From: Kiritimatiellia bacterium
GTDB lineage: Bacteria; Verrucomicrobiota; Kiritimatiellia; JAFGHX01
Direction of reading: 5' to 3'
DNA length: 64,000 nt
Assembly (NCBI GenBank): GCA_016929905.1
Contig: JAFGHX010000047.1
Coordinates: 1-64,000, forward strand
Numbering within the stretch: the stretch's first letter is position 1; each line of letters opens with the position of its first letter. Below, in pieces: positions 1 through 8,208 of this stretch. The translations under genes were made by a program, and so were the position numbers. The notes under the pieces were generated by a model. That model saw nothing but the letters and a program-made list of their open reading frames with translations, had not been told where the DNA came from and made no database searches.

Positions 1-117
1 GGATTCGCATTCCGCTCTTTCTCATCACAGTGGTCTACGCTGTCTTCAAAGCATCCGTCCTCCCGTTTCCCTTCCGAATCCGGCGGCGTTCTTCAACGGC
101 ATCCGGTCTTTCCGGAA

Positions 118-146
118 TTGTCTTTGTGTCGACAGAATGGTATGAT
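118..146 (+). promoter_or_regulatory. Putative sigma-70 promoter for the Kelch/BLIP-II gene
   Basis: TTGTCT at 118-123 and TATGAT at 141-146 are separated by 17 bases, close to the sigma-70 consensus. Transcription would start near 153, giving a leader of about 170 bases before the ATG at 325. The remaining bases from 1 to 324 show no gene I can support. Assigned by eye only. Confidence 0.4.
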
Positions 147-324
147 TCGAGCGGTGTGTCTTTGGCAGGTTTGACTTCAGGCGAAGTCAGGTGGTCATCT
201 CCCTATCAGGCGGCGGCTCGCTCACTGCCGGCGCAGCCTGAGAGGCGGCCCTTGTCGGCGATTGCGAAAGACAGCGGGCACGAGAGGGTGGCGCCGTCCT
301 TCAAGAGATAGGAAGGATCCGGAT

Positions 325-3300
325 ATGAAGTACAGGGATCTGAACGGAGGAGACCCGGCGCTCCGCCGAAGGCTCGGGCAGGTCGGCTTGCGCGCGATTC
401 GGCGCGGGTTCGCCGCCGCGGCGGCCGCCGTGCTTCTGGCTTCTTCGGCGCTTGGCGGCGAATTCGCCGGCTGGTCAAGCGTGACCAATCTGCCCGAGGC
501 GCGCAGCTATCTGGCGGCGGCGCTGGCAAACAACCAGTTGTTTGCCATCGGCGGCGACGACAGCAGCGGCCAGCCACGCGATAGCGTGTGGATGTATGAC
601 CTCTCGAGCCCGGAAACCGGTTGGACGTCCGCGAGCAACCTGCCCGCCGCGCTGCGGAATATGGGCGCCGCGGTGCTCGGGACGCGCATCTACGTCATGG
701 GCGGGTCCGACGGGACGAACAACCAATCGGCCGTGTACGTCTACGATGCCGCCGACCCGGCCGCCGGCTGGGGAAGCATCAGCAATCTGCCCGTGGCGAT
801 GACCGGCATGGGCGCGGCGAGCGCGAACGGCAAGGTCTACTCGGCGGGCGGGTGGACAACCGGCCCGTGCGACTTCTTCTATGAATACGACCCGGCCGAT
901 TCCGCCGCCGGCTGGCAGACGCTGACCAACCTTCCCGACACGGCTGCCGGCACGGCGATGGCGGAGGTCAACGGGCTGTTGTACGTGACGGGCGGACGCA
1001 ATTCGGGCGGAACCCAGTCGACGAACGTGTACGTCTTCAATCCCGCGAGCCCGGCCGGCGGCTGGCAGGAATTGCCCGGCCTGCCGGCAGCGCGCCGCCG
1101 CCACGGCATCGGCATCTCTCGCGGCGAGATCATGGTCATGGGCGGGGAAGCGCCCGGCGGCCTATCCGTGCGAACCGCGTTCTCGTTCGATCCCGACCGG
1201 CCGGAAGACGGCTGGCAGACGCTTCCGGATATGCCGGCAGGCGGCCAGGCGATGGCGGGGGCGTCGGACGGCCTGCAGATCTTCGGACTGGGCGGCGAAT
1301 TCGAGAGTGCCGCACAGGACGGCGTCTGCGCGGGCACGTTCGCCCTGTACGCCGGTTCCGGCCTCGTCTGGGACAGCCAGGCCGACTTCGAGGCGAACGC
1401 CGCCACAACCGGGCAGCCGACGCAGAGAGAGGGGGTTTCGGCAGGGACCCGATCGGGAACGGTACGTCTCGAGAACGACGCGGTTGTCTGCGCCGTGCTC
1501 GCGGGGGCGCAGCACAGCGTACGGCTGAAAGGCGCCGGCACCGTGGCCGCCATCGGCGACAACTTCCACGGGCAGTGCAACGTGTCGGATTGGAGCAACA
1601 TGGCCGGGGTGGCCGTGGGCTCTCTGCACACGGTCGGACTGCGAACGGACGGCACGGCGACGGCAGTGGGCGACAACGCCCAGGGCCAATGCAACGTGGG
1701 GGGCTGGAGCCACATCGCGGCCGTAGCCGCGGGCTACTACCACACGCTCGGAGTCAGCACCGACCACACCGCCGTGGCGGTCGGCTACAACGCCAACGGC
1801 CAGTGCAACGTGTCGGCGTGGTCGAATATCGCGGCCGTGGCCGGCGGCTTTACCCACACGCTCGGGCTTCTGTCGGACGCCACGGTCGTGGCCGTGGGCG
1901 GGAATGCAGACGGCCAGTGCAACGTCTCCGGCTGGAGCAATATCGTCGGCATAGCCGCGGGCGGCAATCACAGCGTCGGATGCGTGAGCGACGGGACCGC
2001 GGTGGCCACGGGCGACAACGCCTATGGCCAATGCGACGTGTCGGGCTGGAGCAACATCGTCGGCGTCGCTGCCGGCGGCGACGTCACGGTCGGGGTCCAG
2101 GCCGACGGGACCGTGGTGGCCACGGGCGACAACGCCTACGGCCAGTGCGACGTGTCAACCTGGTGTAACGTCGCGGCGGTGGATTGCAGCGCCCAGCACA
2201 CGCTGGCGCGCCAGATCGGCGGCAGCGTCCTGGCCGCAGGCAACGACGCGAAGGGGCAATGCGGCGTCTCGAATTGGAACGACACCGTTGAAGTGGCGGC
2301 CTCCGCCGGCTCCCTGTCGGACTTCCAGCATACCCTCGCCCTGCGCTCCGACGGCACCGTCCTGGCCACGGGCCAGAACACCAACGGCCAGTGCAACGTG
2401 TCGAGCTGGAGCAACATGGTGGGCCTGGCCGCCGGCCAGAAACATTCCGCCGGCGTTCGGATTGACGGAACCGTGGCGGCCACGGGCGACAACGCCTATG
2501 GCCAGTGCGACGTCGCGGGCTGGAGCAATGTGGCCGCGGTTGCCGCGGGCTGGGCACACACGATCGGGCTCAAGGCCGACGGCACCGCCGTGGGAACCGG
2601 CGACAACACGTACGGCCAGTGTAATGTCGGGGGGTGGAGCAACATCATCGCCCTCGCCGCGGGCGATCTCTACACGGTCGGCCTCGAAGCCGACGGCACG
2701 GCCAGGACGGTCGGCTACAGTTACGACGGCTCGCGCAACGTGGGGGACTGGAGCAATCTTGTCGCGGTCGCCGCGGGTGTCGGACACACGCTGGGACTCC
2801 AATGCGACGGGACGGTGGTCGCCACCGGCTACAATGGGTACGGCCAGTGCGACGTATGCGACTGGAGTAACGTGACCGCTATCGCCGCGGGCGCCTACCA
2901 CAGCCTCGGCCTCCACAGCGACGGGACTGTGGCGAGCGCGGGCTGCAACACCTCCTTCCAGCTCGAGGTCGGAGGCTGGAGCAATATCGTGGCGGTAGAC
3001 GGGGGCGGCTGGTACAGCGTCGGGCTGCAGGCGGACGGCAGCGTCCTGGCCACGGGCTGGAACAACGAGGGCCAGTGCGACGTTTCGGACTGGCCGTCCG
3101 CACTCAACACACTTCCGCATTCCGGCGTGATCGGCGGCGGGGGTGCGGTCGGCCTGCGCGCTGACGGCGGGGCGATGCTGCATGGCTGGAACACGCTCTC
3201 GGCGAATCTCAGACCGCCGGTTCCCGGGGAAGCAGTGAAAATCGCCGCACGCGTCTCCGCTGACGGCATGAACTGGTCCGACTGCCTGGGGCGCGACGGC

Positions 3301-4113
3301 AACGCCGTGAACTGGACAAACGGGACCGGCACCTATTTTGGACGCGCCTGCGACGACGTCGCTTGGTACGGTGACCTTTCGCTGATCCCGCCGGCCCGCT
3401 GCATCGATCTCGAAGTCCGCCTCGAGTCGGGCGGCGTTTCCACGCCCGAATTGAAATCGCTGACGCTCACCTATGACTCCGGCACGAAATGCGTGATCAG
3501 CGCCCAGTCGACCGGAGAGGGGCAGCTAGAGCCGGCAGGCGCGATTCCCGTGCCGTGGGGCGGGAGCACGGTGATCGTGGCCGCGGCATGCGCGTACTAC
3601 TCCATCGGCGAATTGCTGAGCAACGGCGTGCCGGACCCGGCTGCGGCGGGCGGTACAGGCTATACGTCGTGCTGGGAAACCGTCACGGCGGACGGCACCC
3701 TCATGGTGCATTTCGCCGCGACTTGCGCGACGAACGGCACGCCGCACTGGTGGCTGGCGCAATACGGGCTCACCAACGCCGGGTTCACCTTCGATCAAGC
3801 CGAAACCCACAACCCGGACAGCGACCCGTTCACGAGCGCAGCGGAATACATCGCCGACACCGATCCGACGAACGCAGAGTCCTACTTCCGCATTACGGGC
3901 CTGTCCGTCACCTCATCGGTGGACGTCCAGTTCGATTCGTCTGCTGCCCGCTCCTACAGCCTGATCGGCTGCAGCAATCTGGTCGAAAATGTCTGGACCA
4001 ATGTACCCGGTGCCGGCCCCCGCATGGGCGCCGGCGGCCCCGATTCGCTGCAGGACACCAACGAACCGGCCCAGGGCCCGTACTACCGGCTGGAAGTGGG
4101 GCATGAATTCTGA
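325..4113 (+). CDS. Giant exported Kelch + RCC1/BLIP-II repeat protein
   Basis: Predicted secreted or surface protein of 1262 residues. The ATG at 325 is chosen because AGGAAGG lies just upstream and the N-terminus then has an Arg-rich stretch followed by a long Ala/Leu hydrophobic signal ending near LASSALGG. Residues about 40-370 hold Kelch-type repeats (GG pairs, repeated ...GW...NLP motifs). Residues about 405-925 hold 14 RCC1_2/BLIP-II-type units of about 38 residues with the pattern GDN-x2-GQC-x-V-x2-WSNI...AAG-x2-HT-x-GL-x2-DGT. The last ~200 residues contain a TSP3-like acidic stretch (NPDSDPFTSAAEYIADTDPTN) and a beta-sandwich tail common to secreted proteins of Kiritimatiellota/Verrucomicrobiota. 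Both repeat types form beta-propellers, so a binding or adhesion role is likely; no catalytic motif is visible. It stands alone, with a convergent gene 8 bases downstream. Confidence 0.9.
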   Translation: MKYRDLNGGDPALRRRLGQVGLRAIRRGFAAAAAAVLLASSALGGEFAGWSSVTNLPEARSYLAAALANNQLFAIGGDDSSGQPRDSVWMYDLSSPETGWTSASNLPAALRNMGAAVLGTRIYVMGGSDGTNNQSAVYVYDAADPAAGWGSISNLPVAMTGMGAASANGKVYSAGGWTTGPCDFFYEYDPADSAAGWQTLTNLPDTAAGTAMAEVNGLLYVTGGRNSGGTQSTNVYVFNPASPAGGWQELPGLPAARRRHGIGISRGEIMVMGGEAPGGLSVRTAFSFDPDRPEDGWQTLPDMPAGGQAMAGASDGLQIFGLGGEFESAAQDGVCAGTFALYAGSGLVWDSQADFEANAATTGQPTQREGVSAGTRSGTVRLENDAVVCAVLAGAQHSVRLKGAGTVAAIGDNFHGQCNVSDWSNMAGVAVGSLHTVGLRTDGTATAVGDNAQGQCNVGGWSHIAAVAAGYYHTLGVSTDHTAVAVGYNANGQCNVSAWSNIAAVAGGFTHTLGLLSDATVVAVGGNADGQCNVSGWSNIVGIAAGGNHSVGCVSDGTAVATGDNAYGQCDVSGWSNIVGVAAGGDVTVGVQADGTVVATGDNAYGQCDVSTWCNVAAVDCSAQHTLARQIGGSVLAAGNDAKGQCGVSNWNDTVEVAASAGSLSDFQHTLALRSDGTVLATGQNTNGQCNVSSWSNMVGLAAGQKHSAGVRIDGTVAATGDNAYGQCDVAGWSNVAAVAAGWAHTIGLKADGTAVGTGDNTYGQCNVGGWSNIIALAAGDLYTVGLEADGTARTVGYSYDGSRNVGDWSNLVAVAAGVGHTLGLQCDGTVVATGYNGYGQCDVCDWSNVTAIAAGAYHSLGLHSDGTVASAGCNTSFQLEVGGWSNIVAVDGGGWYSVGLQADGSVLATGWNNEGQCDVSDWPSALNTLPHSGVIGGGGAVGLRADGGAMLHGWNTLSANLRPPVPGEAVKIAARVSADGMNWSDCLGRDGNAVNWTNGTGTYFGRACDDVAWYGDLSLIPPARCIDLEVRLESGGVSTPELKSLTLTYDSGTKCVISAQSTGEGQLEPAGAIPVPWGGSTVIVAAACAYYSIGELLSNGVPDPAAAGGTGYTSCWETVTADGTLMVHFAATCATNGTPHWWLAQYGLTNAGFTFDQAETHNPDSDPFTSAAEYIADTDPTNAESYFRITGLSVTSSVDVQFDSSAARSYSLIGCSNLVENVWTNVPGAGPRMGAGGPDSLQDTNEPAQGPYYRLEVGHEF
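1537..3096 (+). repeat. Fourteen ~114-bp in-frame tandem repeats (BLIP-II/RCC1 units)
   Basis: The units repeat at about 114 bases (38 codons), and some stretches are nearly identical at DNA level: GGCGACAACGCCTA recurs at four places. Most units carry GQCN or GQCD; the 11th (DGSRN) and 13th (SFQLE) have lost it. Fourteen units would fit two seven-bladed BLIP-II-like propellers. Confidence 0.85.
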
Positions 4114-4121
4114 CCTCAGCC

Positions 4122-5531
4122 TCACACCGGCGGCGCGCGCCGCCCCTGCTCTTTCCGCAATCTCTCGGCGGGGTCGAACTCGAGCATCTCGATCAGGGCC
4201 TGGTCGAACCCGTCTTCCAGGAGCCGCCACTCGCCGGTTTCTTCACGGTGCGCCTTGTCGAGGAACGTGTCCCGCCTGAACGCCCCGCACGCGGCGCATA
4301 GGGCGACGTCGGTCCAGCGCAGGCGCCCCTTGACATAGCAGGCGTGGAGCGATTCCGGGAAATACCGGAAGCCGGCCTGTCCGCAACGCGGGCACGCCTG
4401 CACCTCCCGGCCGCCGGCCGGCGGCCGCCAATCGGGAGCGGCCCGGTAGACGACCCTCGGTTTTCGCCGCAGCTCCGGCACGCGCTCCACCCAATCGTCG
4501 AGCCGCCGCATTTCGGATTCCTGAGTGCGCGCCATCGATTCGCGAAGCCCGCGTTCCGCCCAGTCCAACACGGCATCAGGATCGCCCGCATCCGCGTAGC
4601 ATTCGCAGATGAGGTGGTACAAGCCCGGATCCGCGGCATCCTGCGCCGCCATTTCCGCCTCGACCTGGTTCGCGGCCCCGTAGAAATCGTGGACCATTTC
4701 CTTGTAGGTGAGCCGTTGGATGAAGTACAAGGGGGACGCCGGGGAATGCTTGCGCAGATACCACTGCTCGTGCGACGCGTGGCACGCGGGACAGTCGCCT
4801 CTGATCTCCGTCTTGCCGGGGTAGTAGGCCGGAACCCCGAACTCGAACACCGCGTGCGGAAACTGCTTCACGAGCGCTTCCAGATACGATTGGGTGTAGT
4901 CGATGGGGGCGGGCTCGGAAGCCACGCGCACCGGGACCAGCTTCTCACCGTGGACCACGCATACGGGCTGGGTCCAATCGCCGTGGAACGGCTCCATCTC
5001 GCGCTCGCCCATGAGGAACTCCGCCGCCTCGCGCAGTGTTCTGACGGGATAGACGTCGATCCCCTTGATGAGCGTCGGCTGGTAGCGGTTGTGCAGCGGC
5101 ACGAGGAGGCCCTCGGCCTCTTCCTCTCTGAGGCGCACGGCGACGGCCGACAGCAGTTCATTGACCTCGCGCACCCGGCCGTCGGGCTCGAGTCCGCCCA
5201 CAATACCGAACCGGGCCAGCGCTTCCGCGGGGATCGTCCCATCGGCCGCCAGGATGCCGAGCGCGATCGGCAACTCGTAGGAGCGGGTCTCCTCTATCAG
5301 GTCCACCGGCGAGAAGATGAGCGTCGCGCGGCCCGGCGCGGGCGTGAACCCGGCACTCCGGAGCGCGGCGCGGATTCGATCGCCGCTTTCCCTGGCCGCC
5401 GCGGCGGGCAATCCCAGAATGAGCAATCCGGCATCGCCGTGCTCCGGGCCGATGCGGATCTCGATCACCGCCCGAGCAGCGCCGGAGGTGTCCCCGCCGT
5501 GGTCTTTGCCTGAGAAGACTTTTACAAACAT
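4122..5531 (-). CDS. ComM/ChlI N-terminal domain fused to a cysteine-rich zinc-binding C-terminus, no AAA+ domain
   Basis: A protein of 469 residues. Residues about 1-175 match the N-terminal S5-like domain of the ComM/YifB (Mg-chelatase ChlI-like) family: GLP-x4-RESGDRIRAAL near 40-57, then FSPVDLIEE and ELPIALGILAADG-x-IP. ComM continues into an AAA+ ATPase with Walker motifs, but nothing like that is present. Instead there are putative zinc-binding cysteines at 247-250 (CPAC), 380-383 (CPRC) and 412-415 (CAAC), with a helical, TPR-like middle around 275-345. Function is unknown; a nucleic-acid or protein-binding role is only a guess. The ATG at 5531 has a weak GGAG upstream. The gene is convergent with the Kelch gene (8-bp gap). 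Confidence 0.8.
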   Translation of the reverse strand: MFVKVFSGKDHGGDTSGAARAVIEIRIGPEHGDAGLLILGLPAAAARESGDRIRAALRSAGFTPAPGRATLIFSPVDLIEETRSYELPIALGILAADGTIPAEALARFGIVGGLEPDGRVREVNELLSAVAVRLREEEAEGLLVPLHNRYQPTLIKGIDVYPVRTLREAAEFLMGEREMEPFHGDWTQPVCVVHGEKLVPVRVASEPAPIDYTQSYLEALVKQFPHAVFEFGVPAYYPGKTEIRGDCPACHASHEQWYLRKHSPASPLYFIQRLTYKEMVHDFYGAANQVEAEMAAQDAADPGLYHLICECYADAGDPDAVLDWAERGLRESMARTQESEMRRLDDWVERVPELRRKPRVVYRAAPDWRPPAGGREVQACPRCGQAGFRYFPESLHACYVKGRLRWTDVALCAACGAFRRDTFLDKAHREETGEWRLLEDGFDQALIEMLEFDPAERLRKEQGRRAPPV

Positions 5532-5712
5532 GCCACGACTCCGAAGCCTGCTTTGCCGGCGATTCCGTCACGCCGCACACCTGCCGCATTCGGGTCCATT
5601 CGCGCCTGCCGCGCCAAACTCCCAGCTGTCCCGGCTCCCAGAGGCCGGGGCGGCCGGGACGAAGGCGGGTCCATTCGCGGTGCCCTCGGCTTCGAGGGGC
5701 TGCCTCGAGGCA

Positions 5713-5934
5713 CTAGATCGCCTTGACCGACAGGCCGCAGTAGCCCATGTCGGGCGAATTGATGTCGGCATGCCAGCACATGCATTTCGGGCCGAGGCAA
5801 TGGGTGCCGCCGAACGGGCTGCCGTCGTCCACATTGCGGTTGCCGGTGGCCACTTCGCCGCCCTCCAGCCGGGCCACCGCCAGGGAGAACGGACACCACT
5901 TCTCGCGCGCTTGGTCTTCGCGTACCAGATTCAT
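5713..5934 (-). CDS. Small cysteine-rich hypothetical protein (73 aa)
   Basis: The start at 5934 is supported by a strong GGAAGGGGG ribosome-binding site; an upstream in-frame extension lacks one. The 73 residues contain WCPFSLA, GNRN, CLGPKCMCWH and a terminal GYCGL. This cysteine layout resembles small proteins often seen in phages and bacterial genomes (pattern CPF...GNR...C-x-G-x2-CMAWR...GYCG). The cysteines and histidine could bind a metal. Function unknown. It is followed on the same strand, after about 180 bases, by the ComM-like fusion gene. Confidence 0.65.
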   Translation of the reverse strand: MNLVREDQAREKWCPFSLAVARLEGGEVATGNRNVDDGSPFGGTHCLGPKCMCWHADINSPDMGYCGLSVKAI

Positions 5935-6073
5935 CTGTCCCCCTTCCGCCTCCCGTCGCGGGGCGAACGGGCTTGCCGGAAAATGTTCAAGCCGGATCAT
6001 AGCACGTCCGGCCGCGGCGGGCAAGGAGGCCGCACCCTTCCCTAATCCGACAATAGGGACTTGCCCTTGGCGC

Positions 6074-6102
6074 TTGACAGCGGGCAGGGAAGGCTCGACA
6101 CT
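6074..6102 (+). promoter_or_regulatory. Putative sigma-70 promoter of the 6122 gene
   Basis: A consensus TTGACA (6074-6079) is followed after 17 bases by GACACT (6097-6102). It lies just ahead of the GGAGGTGG ribosome-binding site and ATG at 6122, so the leader would be very short. Confidence 0.4.
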
Positions 6103-6121
6103 GCATTTCCGGAGGTGGCGG

Positions 6122-6457
6122 ATGCCTGTCGACTTGCGCGAGGAGCAGGATGCGTCGCTCGCGCGCCCGCACATGCGCTACGGCGCGACGGCGAAGCTGT
6201 TGTTCATGGCGATGGACGTGCTTTACGGCCGCGAGACGACGCTGCCCAAGGTGCGCTTCCTCGAGATACTGGCGCGCATTCCGTATCAGGTGGAAAGCGA
6301 AGCCGTCCAGGACGGCCGCGGGCCCGACGACGGCCGCTACGCAACGTGGGCGGACGTCTTCCGGCGAGCAGGCCTGGACGAACGCGACCACATGAACGAG
6401 TCGCTCGCACGCTGCGGCCTGGCGGACCGCATCGTGGCGTACGCGCGCGAGGAGTGA
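6122..6457 (+). CDS. Small protein, possibly a remnant of an alternative-oxidase-like family
   Basis: A 111-residue protein starting at the ATG at 6122, preceded by GGAGGTGG with good spacing. The segment MRYGATAKLLFMAMDVLYG followed by LPKVRFLEILARIPYQ recalls the N-terminal part of alternative-oxidase-like (di-iron carboxylate) proteins. However, the four-helix bundle with the Glu and His iron ligands that should follow is absent. The C-terminal half (ATWADVFRRAGLDERDHMNESL) is soluble and acidic. It may be a divergent stand-alone protein or a truncated relative; the family link is from memory and tentative. Confidence 0.45.
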   Translation: MPVDLREEQDASLARPHMRYGATAKLLFMAMDVLYGRETTLPKVRFLEILARIPYQVESEAVQDGRGPDDGRYATWADVFRRAGLDERDHMNESLARCGLADRIVAYAREE

Positions 6458-6478
6458 GTCCGGCCGAGAAAAAGGGGC

Positions 6479-6506
6479 TTGACGTCCCTAGCGGATGCTG
6501 TAAAAA
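6479..6506 (+). promoter_or_regulatory. Putative sigma-70 promoter of gcvH
   Basis: TTGACG (6479-6484) and TAAAAA (6501-6506) are separated by 16 bases, about 55 bases ahead of the gcvH GTG start. The -10 element is imperfect. Confidence 0.35.
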
Positions 6507-6559
6507 CAACACCAGTCTCGGGGCACGCGGGGTAGGCAAACAGGACAAGGGAGAACAAG

Positions 6560-6949
6560 GTGGAGACGCCGAAGGACCTCAAATTCACAAAGACACATGA
6601 ATGGGTGCGGGTCGAAGGAGACACGATCACCGTCGGCATCACCGATTTTGCGCAGAGCCAGCTTTCCGACGTGACGTACGTGGAACTGCCTGAAGAGGGC
6701 GACCATCTGCACGTCAACGAGGAAGCCGGCGTGGTCGAATCGGTGAAGGCGGCCTCGGACATCTACGCGCCGTTGTCGGGGACGGTAACGGAAACGAACA
6801 CGGAGATCATGGACTCGCCGGAATTCATCAACACCGATCCGTACGGCACGGGCTGGCTGTTCAAGATGAAACTGGACGACCCGGCGGACGCGAACCAGCT
6901 CATGACGGCCGATCAGTACGAAGAGGCGTTGCCGGAAGAGTCGGAATGA
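6560..6949 (+). CDS. gcvH: Glycine cleavage system H protein
   Basis: A 129-residue cytoplasmic lipoyl carrier of the glycine cleavage complex, which shuttles the aminomethyl group from the P protein to the T protein. Diagnostic features are KFTKTHEWVRVEG near the N-terminus, ITDFAQSQLSDVTYVELPE, and the lipoylation motif VVESVKAAS with the acceptor lysine at about residue 63. GWLFKMKL follows near the C-terminus. The start is GTG at 6560 with AAGGGAG six bases upstream. No gcvT or gcvP lies nearby, so this copy is isolated. Its last 37 bases overlap the convergent amidase gene. Confidence 0.95.
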   Translation: METPKDLKFTKTHEWVRVEGDTITVGITDFAQSQLSDVTYVELPEEGDHLHVNEEAGVVESVKAASDIYAPLSGTVTETNTEIMDSPEFINTDPYGTGWLFKMKLDDPADANQLMTADQYEEALPEESE

Positions 6950-7941
6950 TCCGGCTTTCGCGCCGCCGCTTCCTTCGCCTTCCCAACGATGTCCACATAG
7001 GCCCGGATCCCGTCTGAAAGCCCTTTCGCGATCTGAGCGAGGTGTTCGTCCTTCTTCAGTTCCTCCTCCGCCTTGTGGTTGGAAAGAAACTTGCATTCCG
7101 TCACCGCCGCGGGACAGGGCGCCTCGCGCAGCAGGAAGTAGCGGGCCCGCTTCAGCCCCCTGTCCTCGCCGCCCGTCGCCTGCACCAGCCCGCGCTGGAG
7201 GAAGAAGCCCAGGCTCGCGTTCGCCGCATCGTGCGTGTTGCCCGGGCAGACCGCCTTGTCACGCGCGTCGAGCGTCGACGCGCCGGTGACGGGACAGCCG
7301 GCCGGCGGCAACACGAAGGTTTCCAGCCCGCGCGCGCGGCGATCGCGGTGCGAGTTGAGGTGAATGCTCACCAGCACGTCCGCCTTCCACTCGCCGGCCC
7401 GGCGGACCCGCTCTTTCAGGGCGAGATAGTCGTCCCGCTCGCGCGTCAGCTTCACCGTCAACCCCGCTTTCTCGAGCAGGGCTTTGACCCGCTCGGCAAG
7501 CTCCAGCACGATCGTCTTCTCTTCCAGGCCGCCGGGACTGACCGCGCCCGGGTCGTTGCCGCCGTGGCCGGGGTCCAGCACGACCGTGCGGCCGCCCGGT
7601 GCGCCGGCCAGGCTGCGGGGATCCAGCAACGGGCGAACGACATGCTCGAAATCCGCGCCGTCCAGCCGCCAGTCGCCCCGGTGGCGTACGACCGGGCGGC
7701 TGAGCCAGACGAGCACGTCGTCACAGAGCAGGCGCCGCGTGTCGACGTCGAAGGCCAGCACGCGGCCGGTCTTCCTCAGGACGATGCGGTCCTCCTCCCG
7801 CACGGGCGCGGCGAACTCGAAAGCGGTGGCCAGCTCAACCAACGTGGAGGGCGGCGCCTCGTTGGTGGCCGCGCGCCCGCTGACGGCGCCCGCGGCGAGG
7901 CAAACCGCGCTGAGACCGATTGTCAGGATCCTGGCGTGCAT
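6913..7941 (-). CDS. Exported N-acetylmuramoyl-L-alanine amidase (Amidase_3)
   Basis: A 342-residue peptidoglycan hydrolase that should cleave the bond between MurNAc and L-Ala in the envelope. The start at 7941 has GGGAGGG upstream and yields a typical signal peptide (ILTIGLSAVCLAAGAVSGRA). Residues about 45-110 form a small beta-rich domain. The catalytic domain begins at TVVLDPGHGGNDPGA. Zinc ligands His126, Glu141 (LEEKTIVLE) and His194 (VSIHLNSH) and the catalytic Glu282 (VTECKFLSN) are all visible. The Lys/Glu-rich C-terminus overlaps the 3-prime end of gcvH by 37 bases. Confidence 0.92.
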   Translation of the reverse strand: MHARILTIGLSAVCLAAGAVSGRAATNEAPPSTLVELATAFEFAAPVREEDRIVLRKTGRVLAFDVDTRRLLCDDVLVWLSRPVVRHRGDWRLDGADFEHVVRPLLDPRSLAGAPGGRTVVLDPGHGGNDPGAVSPGGLEEKTIVLELAERVKALLEKAGLTVKLTRERDDYLALKERVRRAGEWKADVLVSIHLNSHRDRRARGLETFVLPPAGCPVTGASTLDARDKAVCPGNTHDAANASLGFFLQRGLVQATGGEDRGLKRARYFLLREAPCPAAVTECKFLSNHKAEEELKKDEHLAQIAKGLSDGIRAYVDIVGKAKEAAARKPDHSDSSGNASSY

Positions 7942-8039
7942 GCCGCCCTCCCGCGGCCGGCACGACGCCGGGCCGCAAGGCTCCAGCATAGCACATGGCG
8001 CACGGAAGACAATGCGCGGATCGCGCGGGCCAATTTCTG

Positions 8040-8069
8040 TTGTCAACGCCCGTCTTCGTGTACTAGACT
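8040..8069 (+). promoter_or_regulatory. Putative sigma-70 promoter of the TPR gene
   Basis: TTGTCA (8040-8045) and TAGACT (8064-8069) with an 18-base spacer lie about 140 bases before the TPR gene. Confidence 0.35.
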
Positions 8070-8113
8070 ACGGGCTGCGAGGAACAGGGCTCCGCGCGGC
8101 CCGGGGCCCATGA

Positions 8114-8138
8114 GGCCCGCCCCTGCAACGGGCGGGCC
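8114..8138 (+). other. GC-rich hairpin in the TPR gene leader
   Basis: A perfect 9-bp stem, GGCCCGCCC against GGGCGGGCC, with a 7-base loop. It lies between the putative promoter and the TPR start and has no T tract, so it is not a classical terminator. A leader structure is possible. Confidence 0.5.
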
Positions 8139-8208
8139 GGTCCCGTTCGCATGAATCGCGGCAGAATGATCCACGAAACAGAGACTTCGAGTCGAGAGAG
8201 GGGTACGC

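Noticed and set aside
529..545. AACAACCAGTTGTT palindrome as a fourth TetR operator
   Set aside because: It lies inside the coding region of the Kelch gene, and the half-sites are separated by 2 rather than 6 bases.
1537..3096. CRISPR-like spacing of repeated units
   Set aside because: The repeats are in-frame 114-bp protein units with conserved rather than unique spacers.
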